Positions 17,364 to 26,100 of a DNA stretch of 64,000 bases are shown here, piece after piece. Under the pieces are notes generated by a model. The model was not told the DNA's origin. It ran no database searches and worked only from the letters and a program-made list of their open reading frames with translations. A program made the translations under genes and the position numbers. Positions within the stretch are counted from its first letter, which is position 1, and every line of letters starts with the position of its first letter. The stretch is from Pseudomonadota bacterium (GTDB lineage Bacteria; Pseudomonadota; Gammaproteobacteria; Burkholderiales; Burkholderiaceae_C), in the NCBI GenBank assembly GCA_023415035.1, contig JAEZLX010000008.1:17014-81013 (forward strand), given 5' to 3'.

Positions 17364-17839
17364 GGCGCCTCGAACGGGAAATACACGACACCCACCATCT
17401 CGAGGTTGAAGCCCCGGTCATTGGGCGGCGGCGGCGTGAACAGCCCCGCCATGGGCGATGTCACGGACAGGTCGAAGCGCTCCGCGGCGAACCACTGACG
17501 CCCTTGCACACCGAACTGCTGCCCCAGCAGCGTTTCCGCCTCCTGGCGGCTGATCTGCGAGGATGCGCGCTGTACCCGGCGATTGGTCCAGCGGGCCGGG
17601 TCAATCCCCAGCCGCGCCGCTATCGCCCGGACCTCGTCCATCTGGGTCGCGTAGGCCTCGCGCTGTTCGACAAGCGGCAGCTGCGCCTGCAGCTGCGACT
17701 TCTCGAAACGCAGCGCAGCCGCCTGTGCACGCGTCTGCTCAAGGCGGGACATTCCCTTGACCGCCGTCCAGCAGGTCAGGAGCAGCAGGAGCGTCACCCC
17801 AGCCAGAGCCATCAGCCGCCCATTCCGGGACAACACCAT
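17360..17839 (-). CDS. mshJ: PilO/MshJ/GspM-like inner-membrane protein
   Basis: I choose the ATG at 17839, which overlaps the preceding pilin stop by one base (TGATG) and gives 159 residues with an immediate membrane helix (LMALAGVTLLLLLTCWTA). The frame is open upstream, but only inside the pilin gene. After the helix comes a coiled coil (LEQTRAQAAALRFEKSQLQA) and a small alpha/beta domain, the usual plan of PilO/GspM proteins that dimerise in the periplasm. Length and context agree with MshJ. Sequence conservation in this family is low, so the call is by architecture. Confidence 0.65.
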   Translation of the reverse strand: MVLSRNGRLMALAGVTLLLLLTCWTAVKGMSRLEQTRAQAAALRFEKSQLQAQLPLVEQREAYATQMDEVRAIAARLGIDPARWTNRRVQRASSQISRQEAETLLGQQFGVQGRQWFAAERFDLSVTSPMAGLFTPPPPNDRGFNLEMVGVVYFPFEAP

Positions 17840-18738
17840 CACTGCTCCATGGCCCAATGCGCCGTCAGCAGGGTGACGCGGTCTTCGTCGTACTGACGTC
17901 CGCGCGCCGTGGCACCGTTCGGATTGCCGGGCCCGATCGCCGTGGTATCCGAGCTGCTGTGCTTGTTGCCCAGGATGTTGCTGGAGACGGTGTTGTTGGC
18001 TTCCCAAGCCGTACCGGGCGCATTGGCCTCACCCATCTGGGTGTGCGGTGCACGACCCTGGATGCGGAAGCGGCCTTCACGCGAATCCGGCTTGCCATCG
18101 ATCACCTGGTCCAGGTAACGAGCCAGGTCAGGCGTCAGACCCCGGATCACCATCACGTTCCCTGCACCACTGGTCGTGCCGGCGGGATTCCACTGGAAGC
18201 ACACCTGCACTTCGGCCGTGTTGCCGTTGCTGTCCTGGTAGACGTACCGGTCCTCATGGCCTTCGCCACGACCCGGCGGCAGGCGCAGGCCATGACGGAC
18301 CATCAGGTCACGCAGCGACTGCCGTGCAAGCTCCGCGTCGCCACGGCCCACCTGGTCGTGCGCATAGCCCTGGCCTTCACAGATCTTCAGGCCCGTGTTC
18401 CGGAAATTTTCCGGAATGCCCGCCACGTTCAGGCGACCGCCGCGCTCGCAGGCATCCACCGAACCGATCCGGGCTTCGGCACCATTGACCATGTAGGTCG
18501 GCGCCTGCTGGCAGTCGCCCAGCACCGTGCCCGTGCGCTGGTAGTACTGGTCGTACGCCATCTTCCACGGGTCGAGGAACTTGTTGGCGATTTTCGTGTA
18601 CTCGGCATTGCGCTGCACATCCTTGCCGATGGACACGGCGCCAACGATCAGACCGATGACGGCCAGCACCAGCGCCAGTTCGACCAGCATGTAGCCGCGC
18701 TGCGCACCGCGGCGCCGCGACGTGTGATTGCTTTTCAT
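17839..18738 (-). CDS. Type IV prepilin, second of two tandem main-pilin paralogues
   Basis: The protein has 299 residues. The signal is RRGAQRG/YMLVELALVLAVIG; Tyr rather than Phe at +1 is unusual but the Glu at +5 is kept. The following helix matches the first pilin closely (GKDVQRNAEYTKIANKF against GKDVQRNAEYTKIKNKF). It also shares LPPGRGEGHEDRYVYQDSNG, AEVQVCFQWN and YLDQVIDGKPDSREGRFR with that protein. The C-terminus reads YDEDRVTLLTAHWAMEQ, parallel to FDEDQVKTVVAIYKMNQ in the sister. Both are larger than classical major pilins. It may be the second major subunit or an alternative subunit. Confidence 0.85.
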   Translation of the reverse strand: MKSNHTSRRRGAQRGYMLVELALVLAVIGLIVGAVSIGKDVQRNAEYTKIANKFLDPWKMAYDQYYQRTGTVLGDCQQAPTYMVNGAEARIGSVDACERGGRLNVAGIPENFRNTGLKICEGQGYAHDQVGRGDAELARQSLRDLMVRHGLRLPPGRGEGHEDRYVYQDSNGNTAEVQVCFQWNPAGTTSGAGNVMVIRGLTPDLARYLDQVIDGKPDSREGRFRIQGRAPHTQMGEANAPGTAWEANNTVSSNILGNKHSSSDTTAIGPGNPNGATARGRQYDEDRVTLLTAHWAMEQ

Positions 18739-18764
18739 GGTTCGATCCCTCGGATGACGCGGGG

Positions 18765-19574
18765 TTACTGGTTCATCTTGTAGATCGCAACCACGGTCTT
18801 GACCTGGTCTTCGTCGAACTTGCGTCCTGCCGTCGTCACATCCGCGTGGTAATCGTGCGTGTTGTCACCCGCCCATTCCACGCCCGGCTCGTTGGCATCA
18901 CCGTTGCCGACATCCTGCTGACGGAAGCGCCCTTCACGCGCATCGGGCTTGCCGTCGACCATCTGGTCGAGGTAGCGGGCCAGATCGGGCGTGAGCCCGG
19001 AGATGATCATCACATTGCCGGAGTTGTCCGCCGAACTCGGCTTGTTCCACTGGAAGCAGACCTGCACTTCCTGCGGGTTGCCATTCGTGTCCAGATAGAC
19101 ATAGCGGTCTTCGTAGCCTTCAGCCCGACCCGGCGGCAGGCGCACACCCGCACGCAGCATCTGGTCGCGAAGGTCGACAACTGCCGTGCCGCGGCCCAGC
19201 ATGCCCACGCCCTCAGCCTTGTCACACACACGGGGGGGCAGGGTTGCCACGTCCGCCATGTTGCCACCCGACAGCGGCGCATCCGCATCGGCCTCATAGG
19301 CCGTGCCATTGACCATCAGGCGAGGAGCCGTCTGGCTGTCGCCCACCACCACGCCGGTGCGCTGGTAATGCTGGTTGTAGGCTTGTTCCCATTGATCAAT
19401 GAACTTATTCTTGATCTTGGTGTATTCGGCATTGCGCTGGACATCCTTGCCAATGGCCATGGCGCCGATGATCAGACCGATGACCGCCAACACCACAGAC
19501 AGCTCGACGAGCGTGAAGCCCGACTGCTTGGAACGGCCACGCATACCCCGAGGGCGACGAAATTCCAGAAACAT
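18765..19574 (-). CDS. mshA: Type IV prepilin, first gene of the MSHA-like operon (probable major pilin)
   Basis: The protein has 269 residues from the ATG at 19574, chosen because GGAGAA lies 5 bases upstream on the minus strand; two in-frame upstream starts have no such site. The signal is RSKQSG/FTLVELSVVLAVIGLIIG with Glu at +5. The globular part contains LPPGRAEGYEDRYVYLDTNG, QEVQVCFQWN and LDQMVDGKPDAREGRFR, found again in two other pilins here. First position after a 175-base regulatory gap, and a strong ribosome site, suggest the most highly made subunit. The symbol reflects the MSHA-like context only. Confidence 0.85.
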   Translation of the reverse strand: MFLEFRRPRGMRGRSKQSGFTLVELSVVLAVIGLIIGAMAIGKDVQRNAEYTKIKNKFIDQWEQAYNQHYQRTGVVVGDSQTAPRLMVNGTAYEADADAPLSGGNMADVATLPPRVCDKAEGVGMLGRGTAVVDLRDQMLRAGVRLPPGRAEGYEDRYVYLDTNGNPQEVQVCFQWNKPSSADNSGNVMIISGLTPDLARYLDQMVDGKPDAREGRFRQQDVGNGDANEPGVEWAGDNTHDYHADVTTAGRKFDEDQVKTVVAIYKMNQ

Positions 19575-19630
19575 GTACTTCTCCATTACTAAAAGTAACA
19601 GGTCGCAGCATACGAACGACAGCGCCGTCG

Positions 19631-19650
19631 AAACTGTCACAAACTGTCAC
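19631..19650. promoter_or_regulatory. Perfect tandem 10-bp direct repeat upstream of the pilin operon
   Basis: The sequence aaactgtcac occurs twice with no spacer, 57 bases upstream of the mshA-like start. OmpR-family regulators bind direct repeats with a period of about one helical turn, and such a regulator is encoded by the next gene upstream on the same strand. This is a good candidate for its operator. No convincing -10/-35 pair was assigned. Confidence 0.5.
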
Positions 19651-19677
19651 GTTTTGGCAAATTTGAAGTACTTTTTT

Positions 19678-19693
19678 GTGTGATTCTTCACAC
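19678..19693. repeat. Inverted repeat in the pilin promoter region
   Basis: gtgtga and tcacac are separated by ttct. On the minus strand it is followed by an A-run, not a T-run, so it is not a terminator for the upstream regulator gene; an operator is possible. Confidence 0.35.
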
Positions 19694-19716
19694 TTCTTGA
19701 CGCTTGAGTATGCGAT

Positions 19717-19733
19717 TGCCGTCTATGACGGCA
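19717..19733 (-). terminator. Short hairpin after the response-regulator stop
   Basis: tgccgtc and gacggca pair around a 3-base loop, 17 bases past the regulator stop. No T-tract follows, so termination may be weak and allow read-through into the pilus operon. Confidence 0.35.
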
Positions 19734-19749
19734 GGGTGCCTGCGCTCGA

Positions 19750-20460
19750 TCAGTCCAGGACAATGCGCAATGAGGGCGCCTGGCTGAAGCGGTAGCCACG
19801 CCCTCGCACCATGACGATGGCATCGGCCTGTACGCCCACGGTCTCCAGCTTGCGGCGCAGACGGCGCACAAGCGAAAACAAGGCGTTCTGGTAGTCCGCC
19901 TCTTCCTCGTCACGCCACAGCATGGCGCGCAATGCCTCGCTTTCCACGATCACGCCAGGCGACTGAGCCAGCATCTGCAACACCATGAGTTCCCGTGACG
20001 TCAGCCCGACGCGCTGGCCGTTTCCGCCTTCCAGGCACCGGCTGGCCAGCATCAGCCTGGGGCCCGACTCGCGGCGCGCGGCCTCACCCGAGGGAGCGGC
20101 CCGGGCCACCACCGCCTTGAGCGCCAGCTCCACTTCCTCCATTTCCACGGGCTTGACCAGATAGACATCGGTGCCAGAGCGCCAGCCGGCCAGCCTGTCA
20201 CTGGCCGAGTAGCGACCCGACAGCATCACCACCCCCACCGACGGGTACGCGCTCCGCACCCACTGTGTCAGCTCGATCCCCGATTCGCCAGGCAAGCCCA
20301 CATCCACCAGCAACAGGTCCGGGACGCGCTCGATGAACTGCCCACGCAGCGCCTGCCCGTCGCGCACGGCGCGCACGGTCCATTGCCCACTCTCCTGGAG
20401 ATACTCCGCCAACGACTCCCGAAGGTTGTCGAAGTCCTCGCATATCACGACATCCCACAT
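19750..20460 (-). CDS. OmpR-family response regulator
   Basis: The protein has 236 residues. The receiver domain has the phospho-acceptor Asp53 in LLLVDVGLPGESG, Ser81 in the position of the conserved Thr/Ser, and Lys103 in YLVKPVEMEE. The C-terminal winged-helix DNA-binding domain includes GLTSRELMVLQMLAQSPG and ends with the wing MVRGRGYRFS. It begins 6 bases after the kinase stop, so the two form a cognate pair. Its position directly before the pilin operon and divergent to the adhesin makes both likely targets. Confidence 0.92.
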   Translation of the reverse strand: MWDVVICEDFDNLRESLAEYLQESGQWTVRAVRDGQALRGQFIERVPDLLLVDVGLPGESGIELTQWVRSAYPSVGVVMLSGRYSASDRLAGWRSGTDVYLVKPVEMEEVELALKAVVARAAPSGEAARRESGPRLMLASRCLEGGNGQRVGLTSRELMVLQMLAQSPGVIVESEALRAMLWRDEEEADYQNALFSLVRRLRRKLETVGVQADAIVMVRGRGYRFSQAPSLRIVLD

Positions 20461-20466
20461 AAATGT

Positions 20467-22563
20467 TCACGCGAATTCATTGTTTCCGGTAACCGGCTCC
20501 AGCCCGTACGCCGTTGCCGCATGCAACGGCATCACGAGAGAGAAGCAGATATCCCCTCCTTCCGCGTGATAGGTGATGTCGCCATGCAATATCTGTGCAA
20601 TGCCGCGAACCCAGTAAAGCCCCAAACCGGTGCCTGAAAGGCCTTGCGCGCCTTGCGCGCGGTAGTACTTCTTGAACAGCCGCCCGGTATCGGGAAAGCC
20701 CGCCTCGCCCACACGGTTGACCACCCCCAGCCGAAGCTCCTGGAGTCCGGGCTGACTGCCCGGGCAGACCTCGGCCCGCAAGCGGACCACCGAGCCGGCG
20801 GGAGAATACTTCAACGCATTGTTCACCAGATTGCGGACCATCAAAAGAACCAGCGGCACGCCGCAGTTCATGCGCGCACCCCGCAGCCCGCCGGCATCCC
20901 TGAGCTGGCGCCATCCGTCCAGGTCCACCCGCCTGTCCGCCTGCCCGAATTCGGTCACCAGCCGCTCCATCACCTGCTGCGCGTCGACCCATGGCTGCAC
21001 GCCGTCGTGCCACTCGCCATCGCCTTCCACCTGGCGCTTGTGGTGCCCGATCTCGCTGAAAGCCTCGACCTCCAGGAACAGCCCCCGCATCTGACTGATC
21101 GATGCATCGATGCGTTGCAGATCCCGGCGCAAGGGAGCGTTGTCCACGTCGCCCATCGACTGCAGGCGGCGCTTGAGCCCTCCCAGCGCCATCGCCAGCA
21201 CCGTCAGCGGTGACCGCACCTCGTGCAGCAGCATGCCCAGAAAGCGCCCGTCCTCCTCACGCTCGCGGCGCTCGCTGGCCACCCTCTGACGGGTCAGCTC
21301 CAGCTCCCGGGCAGCGTTTTCTTTCTGTCTGGCCAGCAGCTTGTTGCGTCGCAGGAGCGTCAGCTGCAACACTACGGCGGTGACCGCATTCACGAAGAGC
21401 CCCGGGTACAGCTGCATAAAGCTCGCGGGCATGATGCCGCGGGCCAGCAGGAAGAACACCGTGAAATAGGCAAAGATCCCCAGCATGTTCAGCCGCAGCA
21501 GCCACTCCTCGATGGCGTCGTCCGAATGCACGTCGAAGGTCATCAGGGCCGCGATCACGGCCGATAGGGGCACCACGATGACGTTGATGGAAAAACCTTC
21601 GTGGGACATGCCCAGCAACACCAGCAGCAGCTGCAGCACCAGAAGGGAGATATGCAGGTCCAGCAACCTCAGCGGCCAGACCGCGCTGACGTGCTGGCGC
21701 ACATAGGTGCGGTAGAAAACCGCGCCGCACAGGAAATGGACAGAGGAGATCACGTCTGTCAGGCGGTTGGCCAGCTCCGGCTGTTGCGGCCAGACCAGGC
21801 GGTTACCCATCCCGAAGTACATGACCACGGCCACCGCCGTCACGATCTGGTACACGGCATTGAGCCCCCAGAGGCGGTCCCGTCCCGTCACGGCCAGCAG
21901 GGCCGACCCGAAGGACAGCAGCAGCACTCCTCCGCCGTAGACGCCGACCCCCAGCAGGGTCAGCGCGTCCTCGTTGACGACATCCAGCTCGTCCAGCAGG
22001 CGGATATGTGTGGCGATGCCGGTGCTCGACATCACCCGCACGTACATCCATTGTCCGGGTGCTGCGGTGGCATCCACCGCGAACCCCAGTTCTTCGCGCG
22101 GACGCTGCGCGAACGCATGGCTGTCCCCCTGCCGGGACTCGATCCAGCGTGCCGGGTCACCGGGGTCCGGCAGGAAGAACCGGACATCATCCAGATAGCT
22201 GGGCTGCACCAGCAGCACCTGACGGTTGCCCCCGGCCGATGCAGGCCGCTGCAGCCGGAACCAGTGTGCTGCCCGTGAGTGGCCCGCCGACTGCATCGCC
22301 GACACCTGTTCGAACGCCGCATCGTCCAGGGCGTGAACCTCGTCCACCGTCATGGTGGCGGTGTCGTCGATGTAGCGGAACACCAAGGCCTGACTCGGAT
22401 GCCCGTCCATCCAGAAAGACACCACCAGGTAAAAGGCGGCAATCACCAGCGCCTGCAGCATGTACTGCAAGGTCCGAAGCCGCGCCGACTTTCCTCGGCG
22501 CACAAAAAGGGACGCTGCTGTTGCCCGCAAACGGGTCAACGCAGGATGACAATCGCCGGACAT
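20467..22563 (-). CDS. Hybrid-free sensor histidine kinase with 7TMR-DISM-like sensor
   Basis: The protein has 698 residues. One N-terminal membrane helix precedes a periplasmic beta-rich domain of about 150 residues (WFRLQRPASAGGNRQVLLVQ and following) resembling 7TMR-DISMED2, then about seven hydrophobic segments between residues 200 and 395. A coiled linker leads to the HisKA motif GMLLHEVRSPLTVL with His447. The ATPase domain has the N-box NLVNNALKYSP and the G-box GTGLGLYWVRGIAQI. It should autophosphorylate and pass phosphate to the adjacent regulator. The ligand is unknown; this sensor class is often linked to surface or carbohydrate cues. Confidence 0.9.
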   Translation of the reverse strand: MSGDCHPALTRLRATAASLFVRRGKSARLRTLQYMLQALVIAAFYLVVSFWMDGHPSQALVFRYIDDTATMTVDEVHALDDAAFEQVSAMQSAGHSRAAHWFRLQRPASAGGNRQVLLVQPSYLDDVRFFLPDPGDPARWIESRQGDSHAFAQRPREELGFAVDATAAPGQWMYVRVMSSTGIATHIRLLDELDVVNEDALTLLGVGVYGGGVLLLSFGSALLAVTGRDRLWGLNAVYQIVTAVAVVMYFGMGNRLVWPQQPELANRLTDVISSVHFLCGAVFYRTYVRQHVSAVWPLRLLDLHISLLVLQLLLVLLGMSHEGFSINVIVVPLSAVIAALMTFDVHSDDAIEEWLLRLNMLGIFAYFTVFFLLARGIMPASFMQLYPGLFVNAVTAVVLQLTLLRRNKLLARQKENAARELELTRQRVASERREREEDGRFLGMLLHEVRSPLTVLAMALGGLKRRLQSMGDVDNAPLRRDLQRIDASISQMRGLFLEVEAFSEIGHHKRQVEGDGEWHDGVQPWVDAQQVMERLVTEFGQADRRVDLDGWRQLRDAGGLRGARMNCGVPLVLLMVRNLVNNALKYSPAGSVVRLRAEVCPGSQPGLQELRLGVVNRVGEAGFPDTGRLFKKYYRAQGAQGLSGTGLGLYWVRGIAQILHGDITYHAEGGDICFSLVMPLHAATAYGLEPVTGNNEFA

Positions 22564-22612
22564 GGTGGTGTGGGCTTCGGATCTTGTAATTCGTTTGCGC
22601 GGATTTAACTAT

Positions 22613-22638
22613 GAAATGCTTAGCCTGTGAAGCATTTC
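22613..22638. repeat. Inverted repeat upstream of the kinase gene
   Basis: gaaatgctt and aagcatttc are separated by 8 bases. The position 50 bases before the kinase start fits an operator, perhaps autoregulatory. Confidence 0.4.
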
Positions 22639-22965
22639 CCACCCAAGATGTGATGGCCCACCAGCGCCTGAGCCAATGAGCCGGATCAATCAGGTCACAC
22701 CGGGCGGCCCGAAGCCCCCTGCCAGCCCCGCCATTGCGCCGGCGTCTGGCGATGGCGCTCCCGAGCCGGGAGATGGCCTCTCAGCAACGCATCGCCCACG
22801 GCCCACACATGGGATGCGCCCCCCGCGAGGCAGCGAAGGATACCAACACGGATCAGCGGCAGGCCTTGCACCAAAAATGTGCGCATATTCACACTTGGCG
22901 ATTTCTCTGCCCTTTTTGAGCAAAAAGCCACTACCAAACTGAGGTTGGGGAACTAGTATCAAATA

Positions 22966-22979
22966 GTAAGTAAACTTAC
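22966..22979. promoter_or_regulatory. 14-base palindromic element upstream of the adhesin
   Basis: gtaagt-aa-acttac lies in the AT-rich part of the divergent region and is preceded by tagta repeats at 22954 and 22964. A regulator site is likely; which protein binds is unknown. Confidence 0.35.
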
Positions 22980-23033
22980 GGTAATCGCCACAAGGAGCTG
23001 TATTGCCCCATGTACACCGTCCATTCGACCATT

Positions 23034-23053
23034 GGCGACAAGTCGGTGTCGCC
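23034..23053 (+). repeat. Hairpin in the adhesin leader
   Basis: ggcgaca and tgtcgcc form a 7-base stem around agtcgg, about 130 bases before the adhesin start, followed by a C-run. Confidence 0.35.
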
Positions 23054-23153
23054 CCCCCGGCTTTGCTTTCAGCCCGGCCTTCGCTAACTGACTGACTGTT
23101 CCCCCCGACATCCTCTCCTGACAGGTACCACGCTCCACCAGCAACTGGGGAGG

Positions 23154-23189
23154 ATGTTCTTGCGCTACGTCCCTGGAGTCCTCCCTTGA
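23154..23189 (+). CDS. Possible 11-codon leader peptide overlapping the adhesin start
   Basis: An ATG at 23154, preceded closely by ggggagg, opens a short frame encoding MFLRYVPGVLP. Its TGA stop (23187-23189) overlaps the TTG start of the adhesin by two bases. Stop-start overlaps of this kind allow translational coupling. It may also be chance in GC-rich sequence; no peptide is known. Confidence 0.3.
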   Translation: MFLRYVPGVLP

Positions 23190-26100
23190 ACAAGAACAAG
23201 CTGGTTTTCCGCCCATCCCGCCGAGCCATCGCCCTTGAACCCCGGCTGCTGTTCGACGGCGCAGGTGCCATTGCCGCGGCAGATGCCGCCGAAACCGAGA
23301 CGGCACAGCCTCCGGTGCCAGCTGCCACGCAGCAGGACAGCAGCAGCACACCAGCGAGCACGACCGAAGTCCTGGACAACGCCACAGGCGCCGGGAATCC
23401 GGCACCCGACCTGCCAGCGAACAGCGGCACTGCAGATGAAGACAGGCAGGCCCGCCTGGCCGGCGACGATAACCCGGACGACGACACCGATCCCGCCACC
23501 ATCGACAACGGCGATGCCGCGAACACGCTGGTGGTGGTGGACGCCCGCGTGGCCGAGATGGACGGCTTCACCCTCGATCTGCCGGCCAACGTCACGGTGC
23601 GCGTGGTCGCGCGCGACGAATCCGGGCTGGATGCCGTGGGACAGGTCCTGACCGAGAGCGGACAGCGTTACGACACCATCCACATCATCAGCCACGGAAC
23701 GCCCGGCAGCCTGACGCTGGGCAATGAAACCATCGCTGGCGGCAGCCTCAGCGATGCCCAGCGCGAGAAACTGCTGGCCTGGGCGCCTTCCCTCACGGAC
23801 GAGGCCGACATCCTGCTCTATGGCTGCGACATCGCCGCCGGCAACGAAGGTGAGGCCTTCATCACCGAACTCGCCCACCTCACAGGCGCCGACATCGCTG
23901 CCTCGACCGACGCCACCGGCGCCGCCGACAAGGGCGGCGACTGGAATCTGGAGCGAACCACCGGCGCCATCGAGACACCGGCGCTGAACTTGGCGGGGTT
24001 CGACGGGTTGCTGGCCGCCACTGCGGTGATCGACACCGGTACCGCCGAAACGCGAAAGACCACCGAAGACACACCGTTGGTCATCAGCGGCGTGACGGTC
24101 AGTGGCAACGCCAGCGATGTCATCACGCTGGCCATCACCACCACAGGAGGCACGTCGACACTCGATGGCCTCGCCGGCCTGACTGTCAACGGGAATGGCA
24201 GCACAAGCATCTCCGTCACAGGGACAATCGCCAACATCAACACCGCACTGGCGACATTGAACTTCAGACCGGAAGAGAACAGGAACAGCCTCACGAGCGG
24301 CTACACCCCGAAAATCACGCTGAGCGTCACGGCCGGCGGAACGGGCACACTGGACATCGACAACATCGTTGTCACGCCCGTGAATGACGACCCGGTGCTC
24401 GACGGTTCGCCATTGGTCGTACGCGAGGGCGGTTCGGCCGCCTTCTCGCTGGAGAACCTGGCAAGCAGCGCTGCCGACCTGGACCCCGACATCGGCACGG
24501 GCCAGCAGGTGCTCACCCAGCTGATGCTGACGCTGGACTCATTGCCGACCGACGGAGAGCTCACCTACAAGGGCGGCCCGGTCGAGGTGGGAACGATCAT
24601 TCCGGTCGAAGATCTGGACCAATTGGTCTACCGGCACACCGCAGGCGACGTCGCCGAAGTCACCACCGTGACCTTCAAGGTCACCGTACACGACGGCGGC
24701 GGTGGCAGCACTTCCGGCGATCTCTCCATACGGATCGAACCCGTCAACCAGGCGCCTTCGGTGTCCGGCTCGCCCTGGATGTACGAAGGTGCGGTGGCTT
24801 CCGTGGCACCGACCGTGGATCTGGGCGATGCCAACGATTCGGCCACGGTCACGATCGACGAGATCGACACCGGCGGACAGGGCTTCTTCTTCATCGACGC
24901 CAACAACGATGGTGTGCTGGACGCAGGTGAGGCGATCGTCGGCACATGGACGGGCACGCTGGACGATCTTGCGAAGCTGAAGTTCGACCACAACGGTGTC
25001 GAGCCCGATGCAGCCGGCGTAAGCACCCCCAGTTACCGTGTGACCGTGAGCGACACCGGTGGCGGCGAGGGCCCGGAGGCATCCAAGAGCAGCACAAAAA
25101 CCATCTCGATCGCTGTGCGTCCGAACAACGACGATCCCTTGCTGGACACGAATCGGCATGGATCGGAAACGGATGCCCTGGTCATCGACGAATGGAGCAC
25201 GGTCACGCTGGACAGCACCATGCTCCAAATCCAGGACGTGGACACACCGGAAGCGTCGAACCTGGTGTACACGCTGACTTCGACCCCGGTTCAGGGGCAG
25301 TTGCAGATCCAGATCGAGGGAACCTGGTATGGTCTGAGCAGCGGTGCCCGATTCACGCAGCATGACATCGACACGGGTCGAGTCCGGTTCATGGCCTTCG
25401 GGGTCAGCAGCGACCAGAACGTCAGCTTCGGCTTCACGGTGCGCGACTCGGCCTTCGGCTACGACCTGAGCGACCGCGACGGCATGCCGCCCGGCGTTCT
25501 GCGCGAAGGCGGCGTGTACGACAGCAATGGCACGCTCAAGGAGCATCATTTCCACATCACCATCCGTCAGGTGGACGATGGCTCGGGCAACGGACAGCTG
25601 CCGCTGGACCTGCTGGGTGCCACAGCCAGCCAGGTTGCCAGCAGCAGCGGCGCCGGCAACTGGCTGGAAGGCTCGGACAACACCATCACCGACACCCAGC
25701 TGAGCTGGACATACGTGCGCGAAAACGGGGAAGGCACGATCGAACCGACCCCAGCGAAAGAAATCATCTATACGCTCACATCGCTGCCTACCAACGGTAC
25801 TGTGCTGCTGAACGGACAGGCCCTTGTGGTCGGTGAGAACTTCTCTCAAGACGACATCAACGCCGGCAGGGTGCGTTTCGTGCACGACGGAGGCGAGGAC
25901 TTTGTCAGCAGCTTCGACTACTACGTTTCGGATGGCAATTCTCCGCAGATCGGTCGGTTTGACATCGACGTCACACCCCTGAACGACCGCCCGACGGCCA
26001 ATGGCGGTGCCACGCACGTCAGGGAGGGAGGCAGTGTCCATCTGGATGCGAGCATCATCGGCCTGTCGGACGCGGACGGTGCCGAGGAAGCCGAAAAGCG

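Larger units (their letters stand above)
22564..23185. promoter_or_regulatory. Divergent intergenic region between the sensor kinase and the giant adhesin
   Basis: These 622 bases hold no convincing gene of normal length. They contain four inverted repeats: 22613-22638 (9-base arms gaaatgctt/aagcatttc, 50 bases upstream of the kinase), 22912-22927 (cttttt/aaaaag), 22966-22979 (gtaagt/acttac) and 23034-23053 (ggcgaca/tgtcgcc). Composition becomes AT-richer at 22870-22985, the likely promoter zone of the adhesin. About 200 bases remain as its untranslated leader. Confidence 0.5.

Noticed and set aside
22690..23595. Minus-strand frame spanning the adhesin leader and N-terminus
   Set aside because: It overlaps the well-supported adhesin start and has low-complexity Ser/Ala content with no family match.
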